64,000 bases of DNA, from assembly GCA_013151865.1 (NCBI GenBank), contig JAADHN010000034.1:25172-89171 (forward strand). The letters are read 5' to 3'. Made by a program: the position numbers and the translations under genes. The stretch's first letter is position 1. Each line of letters starts with the position of its first letter. Shown piece after piece: positions 1 to 8,775 of this stretch. Below the pieces are notes generated by a model. It saw nothing but the letters and a program-made list of their open reading frames with translations. It ran no database searches and had not been told where the DNA came from. This stretch comes from Kiritimatiellota bacterium. GTDB taxonomy: Bacteria; Verrucomicrobiota; Lentisphaeria; Oligosphaerales; JAADHN01.

Positions 1-856
1 CGGCGGCCAGGATTTGGAACAGTCGGGCCGCTCGACCGGGACGGTCCGGAATATGCGTCACGGTCAGTTTTGCCTCGGTCCGGTCGGCGCTGACGCCGCG
101 AATGACCACGTCTTCCATGTCTTTGGTCTCCTTGGTGATCAGGGTGCCGGGCCGGTCGTTGAGACTGGACCGGACCTCGAGATCCACACCGAATTTTTTG
201 GCGAACTCGATCGAGCGGGCCTGCATCACTTTGGCGCCCAGACTGGCCAGTTCGAGCATTTCATCGTGGCTGATCCGGTCGATCTTCCGGGCGTCGGGCG
301 CCAGACGCGGGTCGGCCGTATACACGCCGTCCACGTCGGTGAATATCTGGCAAAGGTCGGCCTTGAGCGCAGCGGCCAAAGCCACGGCGGTGAGGTCGCT
401 CCCGCCGCGTCCCAATGTGGTAATGGCATCGTCGTCGCCACGGCCCTGGAACCCGGCCACGATAACGACCTTTCCCTGCTCGAGCCTCTCGCGGATGCGC
501 CGGGGTTGGATACTCCGGATTCGGGCTTTCGAGTGGGTGTCGTCGGTTTCGATCCCCGCCTGGGCCCCGGTGAAAGAAATGGCCGGACACCCCAAACCGT
601 GGAGGGCCAGGGCGAGCAAGGCGACGCTCTGTTGCTCCCCGGTGGCGAGCAGCATGTCCATCTCGCGCTCGTTGGGGTCCGGATTGACCTCTTTTGCGAG
701 CGCGATGAGCCGGTCCGTGACCCCGCCCATGGCCGAGACCACCACGATGAGGTCGTCGCCCCGGTCCCGACATTGCTTGATTCGGCGGGCCACGGACAGG
801 ATTCGGTCCGTATCCCGTACGGAGCTGCCGCCGTATTTTTGTACGATCCTTGCCAT
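1..856 (-). CDS. lysC: aspartate kinase, 3' part cut by window edge
   Basis: Aspartokinase phosphorylates aspartate, the first step towards lysine, threonine and methionine. The reading frame opens with ATG at 854-856 and stays open to base 1, so the C-terminus lies outside. The start MARIVQKYGGSSV holds the kinase KYGG[TS]SV signature at residues 7-13; VVVSAMGG, FTGAQAG (usual consensus TGxQAG) and a GRGGSDLTA stretch follow. About 285 codons are visible, ending where the first ACT domain begins (LTVTHIPDRPG). It lies 80 bp downstream of hom on the same strand, so the two are probably co-transcribed behind the hom leader. The identification is secure; which end-product inhibits it cannot be told. 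Confidence 0.95.
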   Translation of the reverse strand, partial: MARIVQKYGGSSVRDTDRILSVARRIKQCRDRGDDLIVVVSAMGGVTDRLIALAKEVNPDPNEREMDMLLATGEQQSVALLALALHGLGCPAISFTGAQAGIETDDTHSKARIRSIQPRRIRERLEQGKVVIVAGFQGRGDDDAITTLGRGGSDLTAVALAAALKADLCQIFTDVDGVYTADPRLAPDARKIDRISHDEMLELASLGAKVMQARSIEFAKKFGVDLEVRSSLNDRPGTLITKETKDMEDVVIRGVSADRTEAKLTVTHIPDRPGRAARLFQILAA

Positions 857-936
857 TCGATCAGTCCCGTTTTTTTCCTGAATTCGGTTCGGGCTGTTTT
901 CGCGCCTCGGGCGCACAGCGCCCGCCGGAGACGTCG

Positions 937-2238
937 TCAACCCCGGGGCAGGTCCTCAATGCGAATCAGCACCGGCGGTTCGTCGACGACCGGCAGGGCG
1001 CGGATTTCGTCGAGGGCCTGCTGCATATCGGCTTCTCGTGCGGCATGCGTCAAGATGACGAGGGGCACGGTGTTCTGGGAGACTTCCTGCTGAGTCACGC
1101 TGGCGATGCTGATGTCTTTTCGGCCGAATATGGCCGCGATCATGGCCAATACGCCCGGACGGTCGGCGACCTGCAACCGCAGGTAATAGCGGGTCCGCAC
1201 TTCGGACATGGGCACGATCTGCGCGTAGCCCCGATGGGCTCGAAAACCCGGCACACGCCGGTGCGAACCGAATTTCAGGTTCAGGCCCACATCCACGATG
1301 TCGGCCACCACGGCGCTCGAGGTCGCGGCGCGGCCGGCGCCGCGTCCGTAATACAGGGTTTCGCCCACCGGGACCCCCCGGATCCAAACCGCATTGAACA
1401 CGCCTTCGACATGCCCCAGCAGCGACGTGGCCGGAACCAGGGCGGGATGAACCCGCATCTGGACGTTCGAGTCGTCTTGTTTGATAATGGCGAGCAGTTT
1501 GATCTTGTAGCCGAGGGCCCGGGCGTAGCCGATGTCCTGCAGCGCGATTCCGCGGATGCCTTCGATGTACAGCGGGTCCATCCCGAACCATTCCCCGTAC
1601 GCCAATGACGCCAGAATGGTGGCTTTGTGGGCCGTATCGACACCGTCGATATCCAGGGACGGGTCTGCTTCCGCATAGCCTTTGGCCTGGGCCTCGGCGA
1701 GGACTTCCGCGAATGGTACCTGCTCCTTTTCCATCCGGGTGAGGATGTAGTTGCAGGTGCCGTTCAGAATGCCGAGGATCTGTTCGGTCCGATTGCCCAC
1801 GAGCCCCTCACGCACGGCTTTGATCACCGGGATGCCGCCGCCCACGCTGCCTTCGTAATAGACGTCCGCCGACGATTGTTCCGCAGCGGCAAAGATTTCG
1901 TCGCCGTGCTCGGCAAGCAGTGCTTTGTTCGCCGTCACAACCGGCTTGCCGCTGCGCAGGGCTCGGAGGATAAAATCGCGTGCCACGGTGGTGCCGCCCA
2001 CCAATTCGACCACGACATCGATGTCGCCGGCCTCGATCACCGCCCGCGCATCGGGAGTCAGGATGCCGGCGGGGAGCGAGACGCCGCGGTCGGAGGAAAC
2101 GTCCAGGTCGGCGACGCGTTTGAGCACCGGTTCGACCCCGGTGCGTTCGCCGATCAACCGACCGTTGATCAGCAGGCATTCGGCGACACCGGCGCCCACA
2201 GTGCCGAACCCGACGATTCCGACGTTGATCTGTTTCAT
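937..2238 (-). CDS. hom: homoserine dehydrogenase with C-terminal ACT domain
   Basis: Reduces aspartate semialdehyde to homoserine with NAD(P)H, the branch point to threonine and methionine. The 433-residue protein has the Rossmann loop GFGTVG at residues 10-15, the homoserine dehydrogenase core (EGSVGGGIPVI; GILNGTCNYIL) and a C-terminal ACT domain (RYYLRLQVADRPGVLAM) for allosteric control. The frame stays open 45 codons upstream, but those residues are Arg/Gly-rich and would overlap the leader terminator; ATG at 2236-2238 matches the family start MKQINVGIVGFG. It is the first gene after a threonine-type attenuator and is followed by lysC. Confidence 0.96.
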   Translation of the reverse strand: MKQINVGIVGFGTVGAGVAECLLINGRLIGERTGVEPVLKRVADLDVSSDRGVSLPAGILTPDARAVIEAGDIDVVVELVGGTTVARDFILRALRSGKPVVTANKALLAEHGDEIFAAAEQSSADVYYEGSVGGGIPVIKAVREGLVGNRTEQILGILNGTCNYILTRMEKEQVPFAEVLAEAQAKGYAEADPSLDIDGVDTAHKATILASLAYGEWFGMDPLYIEGIRGIALQDIGYARALGYKIKLLAIIKQDDSNVQMRVHPALVPATSLLGHVEGVFNAVWIRGVPVGETLYYGRGAGRAATSSAVVADIVDVGLNLKFGSHRRVPGFRAHRGYAQIVPMSEVRTRYYLRLQVADRPGVLAMIAAIFGRKDISIASVTQQEVSQNTVPLVILTHAAREADMQQALDEIRALPVVDEPPVLIRIEDLPRG

Positions 2239-2325
2239 AATGATACGTCCCGTTCCACTCGATCTGCGCTCGCCCCGCGGCCCCCGACGAGTCGGTCCCG
2301 TGAAAAAGCGTGCACGGCCACGACC

Positions 2326-2370
2326 AAAAAGAACGCCCTTCAAGCCTCCGTCGGCGTGGCGTGAAGGGCG
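2326..2370 (-). terminator. intrinsic terminator in hom leader (attenuator)
   Basis: On the minus strand a perfect 9-bp stem, CGCCCTTCA (2370-2362) with TGAAGGGCG (2342-2334), loop 19 nt, is followed directly by TTCTTTTT (2333-2326). It lies 87 nt before the hom ATG and downstream of a leader peptide, so termination here would switch off hom-lysC. A terminator between promoter and structural gene is the hallmark of attenuation. Confidence 0.8.
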
Positions 2371-2398
2371 CATCCAAGTCGGACCTGTATCCGTCCGC

Positions 2399-2470
2399 TT
2401 ACCCCCCAGCGCGCAGACCGCGCGTGGGGATCGTAATGCCGAGCAGATGGTGTGTCCGGTTGTTTTTCAT
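2399..2470 (-). CDS. hom leader peptide (23 aa), candidate Thr/Ile sensor
   Basis: A 23-codon frame, MKNNRTHHLLGITIPTRG followed by LRAGG, ends at TAA 2401-2399 in the leader between the hom promoter and its terminator. It holds three Thr codons (positions 6, 13, 16) and two Ile codons (12, 14), grouped as ITIPT. Its last codons lie in a hairpin (CCCCA...TGGGG) able to act as the pause structure. This resembles thr operon leader peptides of other bacteria, though it is less Thr-rich, and the ribosome binding site is weak. No product function is expected beyond ribosome stalling. Confidence 0.5.
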   Translation of the reverse strand: MKNNRTHHLLGITIPTRGLRAGG

Positions 2471-2542
2471 GGGAGAGCGAGTTCCGATTGTCCGCCGCCG
2501 GAATGCGATCGCGGGCAAAGTACATTCGTCGTAACGCAGCAT

Positions 2543-2571
2543 AGTATACACGGTATCGACTGTCGGCGCAA
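2543..2571 (-). promoter_or_regulatory. promoter of hom-lysC leader
   Basis: On the minus strand TTGCGC (2571-2566), a 17-bp spacer and TATACT (2548-2543) form a near-consensus sigma-70 promoter. Transcription would start near 2536, about 66 nt before the leader peptide and 300 nt before hom. Confidence 0.7.
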
Positions 2572-2621
2572 CCCGCTCAATCGGCCCGGTCCGGTGACGC
2601 GACCACAACCACATTTGTGCC

Positions 2622-2759
2622 GAGAACGACGCCGATCTGCTCGCGGAAACCGATCCACTAAGGAATACCGCCAATGACACCTACGACGCCGTGGGGCGCC
2701 TGACGAAACACACCATGCCCGACGCCGCCCACGAACACTTCACCCACGACCCCGCGCCA
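2622..2759 (+). pseudogene. RHS/YD-repeat fragment, relic
   Basis: Forward translation from 2622 reads ENDADLLAETDPLRNTA and then NDTYDAVGRLTKHTMPDA, AHEHFTHDP, which follows the RHS repeat pattern (YDalGRLt...tyPDG...ftYD) over one to two repeats. It has no start codon, SD or surrounding RHS core; upstream the frame meets TGA at 2595, and after about residue 46 the repeat pattern is lost. It is therefore a degraded remnant of a large RHS/YD protein or toxin cassette, and points to past insertion or deletion between hom and the aldo/keto reductase gene. Confidence 0.6.
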
Positions 2760-3038
2760 TGCTTGCCAAACCCGACCGCGCCTGCCACGTCGCAACCGCC
2801 GACGGCCTCTTCGGGGGCAAGAACCGCACCGACGATGCGGCGAATGTTTTCTCCAGACAAGTCGCAATTCTTCTTCCCGAGGTCCTAACGCAGCGGGTTG
2901 TGCCCCGGCGTCGCGTCGATCAGCCGCCTTTGCCCTTGCGGGGGTTTGGCTTGCAATTGGCAAACCCCCGGAAGTATGTGGGGCTTGCATGCGGCGGTGC
3001 CGGTATTTTTGCGAATGTCCTGCAGAGGGGGGAACTGC
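2760..3038. other. intergenic stretch with no recognisable gene
   Basis: Between the RHS relic and the aldo/keto reductase terminator. Frames are open on both strands only because of high GC. No family motif, promoter or strong hairpin was recognised. It may be the remainder of the decayed RHS locus. Confidence 0.4.
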
Positions 3039-3081
3039 AAAAACGACCGGCAACGACGGCCCCCAACTGTCGCCCGTGCCG
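3039..3081 (-). terminator. terminator after aldo/keto reductase
   Basis: Just beyond the stop codon (TGA 3090-3088), the minus strand holds an imperfect stem whose base is CGGCA (3081-3077) with TGCCG (3052-3048), then TTTTT at 3043-3039 four bases later. The stem has a bulge and a wobble pair, so it is a moderate intrinsic terminator. Confidence 0.45.
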
Positions 3082-3087
3082 TTGACC

Positions 3088-4227
3088 TCAGAGAAACGCC
3101 GGTGATTCGCCACGCAGTTTCGCCAGAGCCAATCGAGTCTTGCGCGCCACGTCGATGCCATAGGGGCATTTCATCCGTCCGGCGGTCTCCACAAATGTGC
3201 GGGCGTCCCGGTCCTTCGCCCGGAACCGTTCTTTTGCGATGTCACCCAACCCGAACCAGCCGGCCAGTCGAACGCGCAGCGCGTAATCGGCCGGGTTGTG
3301 GGGCAGGTAGTCGATCATTTGGCGGTCGCAATAACCTTCGAGGCGGAACAGTTCCATGAGCTGCTCGGGGCAGACGCCGCACTGCCGACATACATATCGG
3401 CCCAATTCCGGCGCGTCGCGCAAGATCGCCTCGATCTCCGCTGTTTCCGCCGGACCGCGGCACACCGCCGCTGCCGCCTGGTGGATGTGCTCCGGCGCAT
3501 TCATACCGCAGACCGCCACTTCGGCGCCCGCCGCCAACACATAGCGCAGGGCCGACTCTGCCGAACGATACAGAAAGCCGTCGGCCAGCGGCTTCATGGC
3601 CGTGATACCGACACCGCGCTCGCGAGCCAACGGAAACACTTTTTGCCGGATCTCGGGAAGATACAGATCCTCGAGGAAGTTGCACCAGATCAAGATGAGC
3701 GACAGCGGGAGGCGCCTAATCCCCTCGATGTACATGGGCACGCGATGACTGCTCATCCCAATACCCCTGACCAGGCCTTCGTCGAGCGCCTTCAGCATCC
3801 CGTCCAGGGCACCGCCCGGCGCTGTAATGCGCTCGAGCTTTTCCATCGTGTTAAGCCCGTGGAACAGATAGAAATCCAGGTAGTCCGTGTCGAGAGCCTC
3901 CAGGGATGCCTCCAGTTCGCGACGGAGATCGTCGGCCGTTGCCGCTCCCGTCTTGCTGCACAGAACAACCCGGTCTCGCCGTCCCGCGAGGGCCCGGCCC
4001 AGCTTTTCTTCCGAGGCGCCCCCACCGTAGCTCCGAGCCGTCTCGATATAATTGCCGCCGACGCGGAGAAAAATGTCGACGAGTTCTGCGACCACCTCCG
4101 CGGAAATCTCGACTTGATGGAAGCCGCCCAAAGCGAGTCGGCTGAGTTCCACGCCCGTTTTTCCAAGCGCGACGCGCGGTAACTGCTGTCCCTGAAACTC
4201 CGATATTCGGTCCACGGCTTCCTCCAC
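3088..4227 (-). CDS. aldo/keto reductase with C-terminal Fe-S-type cysteines
   Basis: NAD(P)H-dependent oxidoreductase of the AKR superfamily, subgroup with a C-terminal iron-sulfur motif; substrate unknown. The TIM-barrel core spans residues 18-260. Of the catalytic tetrad, Tyr67, Lys92 and His123 are in place (RSYGGG, CSKTG, LFHGL), but the usual Asp is Glu62 (IETARSYG). The tail has CRQCGVCP (Cys280, 283, 286) and KCPYGID (Cys354), the CxxCxxC...CP spacing that binds a [4Fe-4S] cluster in relatives. ATG at 4227 starts the frame; the first 18 residues precede the barrel. It is divergent from the sulfatase at 4792. Confidence 0.85.
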   Translation of the reverse strand: MEEAVDRISEFQGQQLPRVALGKTGVELSRLALGGFHQVEISAEVVAELVDIFLRVGGNYIETARSYGGGASEEKLGRALAGRRDRVVLCSKTGAATADDLRRELEASLEALDTDYLDFYLFHGLNTMEKLERITAPGGALDGMLKALDEGLVRGIGMSSHRVPMYIEGIRRLPLSLILIWCNFLEDLYLPEIRQKVFPLARERGVGITAMKPLADGFLYRSAESALRYVLAAGAEVAVCGMNAPEHIHQAAAAVCRGPAETAEIEAILRDAPELGRYVCRQCGVCPEQLMELFRLEGYCDRQMIDYLPHNPADYALRVRLAGWFGLGDIAKERFRAKDRDARTFVETAGRMKCPYGIDVARKTRLALAKLRGESPAFL

Positions 4228-4791
4228 GTTGCTGTCGGCAAATACTGGTGGGCTGGAAACGACATGAAGGGCAAGCGTCCCTCAACAGAACCTCGAGCAC
4301 CTTGCGAGTAGTCCTGAAACGCACCGAAACCTGGAATGTTCGACGCGTGATCGTCTACTGTGGTGCAAGCGGGCGCCGTGAGCGTCGTTTGAAAGACAGG
4401 CGCCTCGCCCGTGGAGAGCGGACGGACATTGCCGGCGGGGGGGACCCCACCGCATACTGTAACGCCCCGTTGCCGTCGCGTCTTTGCTGAATCCGAATGG
4501 GTGAAACGTCGTTTCGCGCCACATGCTCGCGCGCTCGAAGCAAGCAAGTCGCAAGTCGGCCGCTTGAACGGAAATCTATGTTGGACACGACCCCGTGAGT
4601 GGCGCCGGGGACGAGGGACGACTGCGGGGACGAACACGGACACAGCGAAGGCACTGAAAATGAACGTTCGGTTATGTCGTCCGCCGGAGTGAAATCACCG
4701 AGTTCAGGCACACACATCGGCCCGATCATGGGTATATTGCGGAACGTTCCACCTGTCGCTGTCACGGATTTCGAAACAAGGAAACGCCGCC
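4228..4791. other. divergent intergenic region
   Basis: Separates the minus-strand aldo/keto reductase and the plus-strand sulfatase, so it must hold both promoters. A TATATT at 4733-4738 could be a -10 box for the sulfatase but has no good -35 partner. No other gene or strong palindrome was found. Confidence 0.35.
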
Positions 4792-6201
4792 ATGCGCCGT
4801 CGGAAGCAGCCGAACATCCTGTATATCATGACCGACGACCACGCCGCGCACGCCATGTCCTGCTACGGCAGTCGGATCAACGAGACCGTGAACCTGGACC
4901 GCATCGCGTCCGAAGGGATGCGATTCGACAACTGCTTCTGCACCAACTCGATCTGCACGCCTAGCCGAGCCACCATCCTCACCGGAACCTGGAACCACGT
5001 CAACGGCGTCACCACCCTCGCCACGCCCATGGACAACCGGTTGACGACCTTCCCGAAGCTTCTGCGAGAACAGGGGTACCAGACCGCCGTCATCGGCAAG
5101 TGGCACTTGGGCCGGGGCCCGGCCCACCAGCCCACCGGTTTCGATTACTGGAACGTGCTGCCCGGCCAGGGACTTTACCACGACCCGATCATGATCGAGC
5201 AGGGAGAAGAGAAACGATTCCAGGGCTATGTGACCGACCGAATCACCGACTTCTGTCTGGACTGGCTCGAACACCGGGACCCATCGCGTCCATTCTGTTT
5301 GCTCTGTCACCACAAAGCACCGCACCGCCCTTGGCAGCCGGCTGAACGCCACGCCGCCCTGTACGAGGACATCGATATCCCAGCGCCGGAAACTTTCGAC
5401 GACGACTATTCACATCGTTCCCGTGCCGCCGCCGAGGCCAAAATGCGCGTCGACCGCGACCTGAACGAAACCGACCTGAAGCAACCCGTACCCGAGGGGC
5501 TTTCCCCCGAAAAAGAGCGGCACTGGAAATACCAGCGTTACATCAAAGACTATCTGCGTTGCATCGCCGCCGTGGACGAGAGCACCGGCCGACTACTGAA
5601 TTACTTGGATCGCAATGGGTTGTATGACGATACCATTGTGGTCTACACCTCGGACCAGGGGTTCTTCCTCGGCGATCACGGCTGGTACGACAAACGCTTC
5701 ATGTACGAAGAGTCCCTGCGAATGCCGTTCCTGGTCCGGTACCCCCGTGAGGTCGTCCCGGGGTCGGTTTGCCGCGATATTGCTCTCAATGCGGACTTCG
5801 GCCCGACCTTTCTCGATTTCGCCGGGATCGATGTGCCCGGCGAGATGCAGGGGCGCTCCATCCGCCCCCTGCTGCAAGGGCGGCGGCCGCCCGATTGGCG
5901 AACCTCCTTTTACTACCGTTACTGGATGCACTTGTCGCACCATTACGTTTGGGCCCATTACGGCATCCGCACCGAGCGGTACAAACTCATCTACTATTAC
6001 GGCGAGGCGCTGGGTCAGAAGGGGGCCGTCGATGAATCGAAAGAACCGGAATGGGAACTTTTCGACCTCGACCTGGATCCGTATGAGTTGAACAGCGTGT
6101 ACGGCGACCCGCGGTATGCACAGACGGTCCGGGACCTCAAAGATGAACTCCATCGTCTTCAGGCCGAGGTGCGCGACGCGCCGGTGGCGGAGATCGGGTA
6201 G
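4792..6201 (+). CDS. sulfatase (arylsulfatase/S1 family), cytoplasmic form
   Basis: Hydrolyses sulfate esters, probably on sugars. The 469-residue protein starts NILYIMTDDH with the metal-binding Asp15-Asp16, has the formylglycine motif CTPSRATILTG with Cys55 as the residue converted to formylglycine, then GKWHLG and the second metal site SDQGFFLGDHG. The length is typical for S1 sulfatases. There is no signal peptide: metal ligands begin 15 residues from the start, so the enzyme appears intracellular and would act on imported oligosaccharides. The Cys type needs a formylglycine-generating or anaerobic maturase not seen here. A UroD-like gene follows 140 bp downstream. Confidence 0.93.
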   Translation: MRRRKQPNILYIMTDDHAAHAMSCYGSRINETVNLDRIASEGMRFDNCFCTNSICTPSRATILTGTWNHVNGVTTLATPMDNRLTTFPKLLREQGYQTAVIGKWHLGRGPAHQPTGFDYWNVLPGQGLYHDPIMIEQGEEKRFQGYVTDRITDFCLDWLEHRDPSRPFCLLCHHKAPHRPWQPAERHAALYEDIDIPAPETFDDDYSHRSRAAAEAKMRVDRDLNETDLKQPVPEGLSPEKERHWKYQRYIKDYLRCIAAVDESTGRLLNYLDRNGLYDDTIVVYTSDQGFFLGDHGWYDKRFMYEESLRMPFLVRYPREVVPGSVCRDIALNADFGPTFLDFAGIDVPGEMQGRSIRPLLQGRRPPDWRTSFYYRYWMHLSHHYVWAHYGIRTERYKLIYYYGEALGQKGAVDESKEPEWELFDLDLDPYELNSVYGDPRYAQTVRDLKDELHRLQAEVRDAPVAEIG

Positions 6202-6341
6202 CCCGATCCCGGAGTGCCGCGGAATCGAATCTCTCGGGCAATACTCCGGCAGCGGGTCCCCTTACGCGGCAGCCGCTTTCGCGGCGAGCGCGGGTCGGGC
6301 ACAAGACGGTCCGATCAAGCGCGACACCGGGAGCAGATTGG

Positions 6342-7487
6342 ATGACTTCCAAAGAACGTGTGCGGACCGCTGTGGCAGGCGGGCGTCCCGATAAGACGCC
6401 GCTCGGATTCTACGTAGTCGATTACGACATCATCGAGTCTGTCATCGGGCGGCCGACTTTTGTTCGCAATAAAGTCAAGGCCCAGCTCGCACTATGGGAA
6501 GGCCGGCGGGACGAAGTGGTGGAAAGTTACAAGCACGACACGGTCGACTTTTACCGCAAGATCGACGTGTGCGACGTGATTTGCTTCAAAGAGGCCCCGA
6601 TCGTGCCGCCGAAAGACGCCGATCCCGGACCGCCGCCCAGACGCATTGCAGACGACAAATGGGAAGACGTCCATGGGCGCATCTACCAGGTCAGTACGAT
6701 CAGCAATGAACTGGTGTGCGTTCGCGACCCGGAAAAGGGTGTCCGGCGGTTCAGGGTCGAGCAGTTCTCGGGTCCGGTCGAGGTGAAACCGCCCGATCCC
6801 TCCATCTTCGAAGCCTGCGACTATCTGATCGATCACCTCGGGTCGGACCGTTATATCGCGGGGCGTTCCGGGGCGCTGGTGGGCATGCTCATGCTCGGGG
6901 GAATGGAGCAGGGCTTAATGGAATACCTGCTCCACCCGGAGGTGGTTCGGGCCGCGATCCGCCGGGCGGTAGCCGTTGCCGATTTGCAAGACAGTTTCTA
7001 CATCCGGCCGGGACAAGACGGCGTTCTGTTCGAGCAGGACATGGCCAGCACCCGCGGACCGCACATGTCGCCGGCCATGTTCGACGAATTCTGCCTGCCG
7101 GCCATACGCGAGCGCGTGGCCAGCGTCAAGCGACACGGCATGCAGGTGCTGTTGCACAACTGCGGGAACAACCGTGTGTTGATGGATCGGTTCGCCGCCG
7201 CGGGGATTCAGTGTTACCAGTCCCTGCAGACCAACGCGGACATGGATGTGGCTTCGCTCAAGGCCGAGTTCGGCGGCCGCATGGCGTTTTGGGGCGGCGT
7301 GGACGTGGCGGTCCTGATCTCCGGCACGCCCGCCGAGGTGCGACGCGAAGTGCGCAACGCACTCGAAGCCGGCGCCCCGGGCGGCGGCTTCATCCTCGGC
7401 CCGAGCCATTCCATCGCGCACGGCACGCCGTACGATAATTTCATGGCCATGCTCGACGAGTTCGCACGGCTCCGTGACCGGTATTGA
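6342..7487 (+). CDS. uroporphyrinogen decarboxylase-like protein
   Basis: 381 residues of the URO-D fold (TIM barrel), opening MTSKERVRTAVAGGRPDKTPLG, close to the MTsrERvlaal..ePDrvPl start shared by this family. Central stretches LLHNCGNN and MAFWGGVDVAVLISGTPAEV fit the methyltransferase-like branch rather than true HemE; relatives in anaerobes move methyl groups to corrinoid proteins or act on unknown substrates. Lack of haem genes nearby and position behind a sulfatase argue against a haem role. A second, distant paralogue lies at 45197-46324. The function remains open. Confidence 0.8.
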   Translation: MTSKERVRTAVAGGRPDKTPLGFYVVDYDIIESVIGRPTFVRNKVKAQLALWEGRRDEVVESYKHDTVDFYRKIDVCDVICFKEAPIVPPKDADPGPPPRRIADDKWEDVHGRIYQVSTISNELVCVRDPEKGVRRFRVEQFSGPVEVKPPDPSIFEACDYLIDHLGSDRYIAGRSGALVGMLMLGGMEQGLMEYLLHPEVVRAAIRRAVAVADLQDSFYIRPGQDGVLFEQDMASTRGPHMSPAMFDEFCLPAIRERVASVKRHGMQVLLHNCGNNRVLMDRFAAAGIQCYQSLQTNADMDVASLKAEFGGRMAFWGGVDVAVLISGTPAEVRREVRNALEAGAPGGGFILGPSHSIAHGTPYDNFMAMLDEFARLRDRY

Positions 7488-7977
7488 ATTGCCGCTGTTC
7501 GGGCCGACTGCCCGGGGGGTCGAGTTGGCCGTTCGTCGGGGGGACCGACGGCCAAGACCAGAGGGCAGGTCGCGGTCCGTCAAGGCCCCCGCCGGCGATT
7601 GCTTTTTCCGCGGCGGCGGCTAGTGTACTGTTCCTCGATTTTTATCTGCCGGGCTGCCTCCGTTCACGCCAGTGAGCGCCCCGAACAGGGGGCGAAAAGG
7701 GGGGGGACAGGGCGGGACGGCAGGAACGAACGCGACCGGGAAGCCGTCGGAGGCCTATTCCCGGCGTTGCCCGGGCTGAATCATTCACGAGCCGTCTGCT
7801 CCGATGACGCATCTCACACACCTTCGGAACATTGCCGCCAACCGCCGACCGAGCCGGTGTTTCAATGCACCCTCGCCCGCCGTTCGACGCAATGATCCGA
7901 GTCCGTGCAAGCTGCGCCCTCTCGCGACGACAACGTTCACACATGTTCCGGGTTAGCTTGCGGAAGGACCGCCTGCC
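7488..7977. other. intergenic region with a two-part hairpin
   Basis: A strong hairpin sits 37 bp after the UroD-like gene: TTGGC (7525-7529) with GCCAA (7551-7555) outside, CGTCGG (7534-7539) with CCGACG (7545-7550) inside. It lacks a T tract, so it is only a possible terminator. The rest should hold the lpxA promoter, which was not resolved; no other gene was recognised. Confidence 0.35.
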
Positions 7978-8775
7978 ATGAGCCGCCAGATTCATCCCAC
8001 GGCCGTGATCGCATCGGGCGCCGAGATCGGCGACAACTGCGTGATCGGCCCCCACTGCGTCATCGGCGACCGGGTACGGATCGGCCCCGGGACTCGTCTT
8101 CATTCGCATGTGGCGATCGAAGGTTCGACGACCCTCGGCGCGGAGTGCGAGATCTTCCCGTTCGCCGCGGTCGGCTGCCAGACGCAGGACCTCAAGTATC
8201 GCGGCGGGGAGAGTTTCGTCGAGATCGGGGACCACACCACCCTTCGCGAATACGTGACGGTGAACGCGGCGACCGGGGAGGGCGACAAAACAGTGGTGGG
8301 CAGCCATTGCCACATCCTGGCCTACTGCCACATCGCCCACGACTGCCGGTTGGGCAATGGGGTGATCATGAGCAACAACACGCAGCTTGCCGGTCACGTG
8401 ATCGTCGAAGACCGGGCCGTGTTCGGAGGCATGGGCGGCGTTCACCAGTTCGTGCGGATCGGGACGCTGGCCATGGTCAGCGGCATGGCTCGAGTGGGGC
8501 AAGACGTGGCCCCGTACTGCCTGGCCGCGGGAATTCCGGCGGGCGCGGTCACCATCAACCGGATCGGCATGGAACGTAATGGGCTTCAGGCCGATTGCAT
8601 TGCCGCGGTGTCCCGGGCCTACCGTATCCTTTTCCGCTCCGGTCTGCCGGTGGCGGAGGCCGTGGAGCGGCTTCGGCGCGAATTCGCCGACGTCCCGGAA
8701 GTCCAACGCCTTGCGGAATTCGCAGAAAGCAGCGAACGCGGTCTCGCCCGCCCGAAAGGACGTGCTGAATCATGA
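7978..8775 (+). CDS. lpxA: UDP-N-acetylglucosamine acyltransferase
   Basis: First enzyme of lipid A synthesis: transfers a 3-hydroxyacyl chain from ACP to UDP-GlcNAc in the cytoplasm. The 265-residue protein is a left-handed beta-helix of hexapeptide repeats (IHPTAVI, IGDNCVI, IGPGTRL) with the LpxA signature CHIAHDCRLGN, whose His121 aligns with the catalytic His125 of E. coli LpxA, followed by the C-terminal helical domain (NRIGMERNGLQ). It overlaps serS by ATGA, so the two are translationally coupled. lpxC is 4 kb downstream. Confidence 0.97.
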   Translation: MSRQIHPTAVIASGAEIGDNCVIGPHCVIGDRVRIGPGTRLHSHVAIEGSTTLGAECEIFPFAAVGCQTQDLKYRGGESFVEIGDHTTLREYVTVNAATGEGDKTVVGSHCHILAYCHIAHDCRLGNGVIMSNNTQLAGHVIVEDRAVFGGMGGVHQFVRIGTLAMVSGMARVGQDVAPYCLAAGIPAGAVTINRIGMERNGLQADCIAAVSRAYRILFRSGLPVAEAVERLRREFADVPEVQRLAEFAESSERGLARPKGRAES

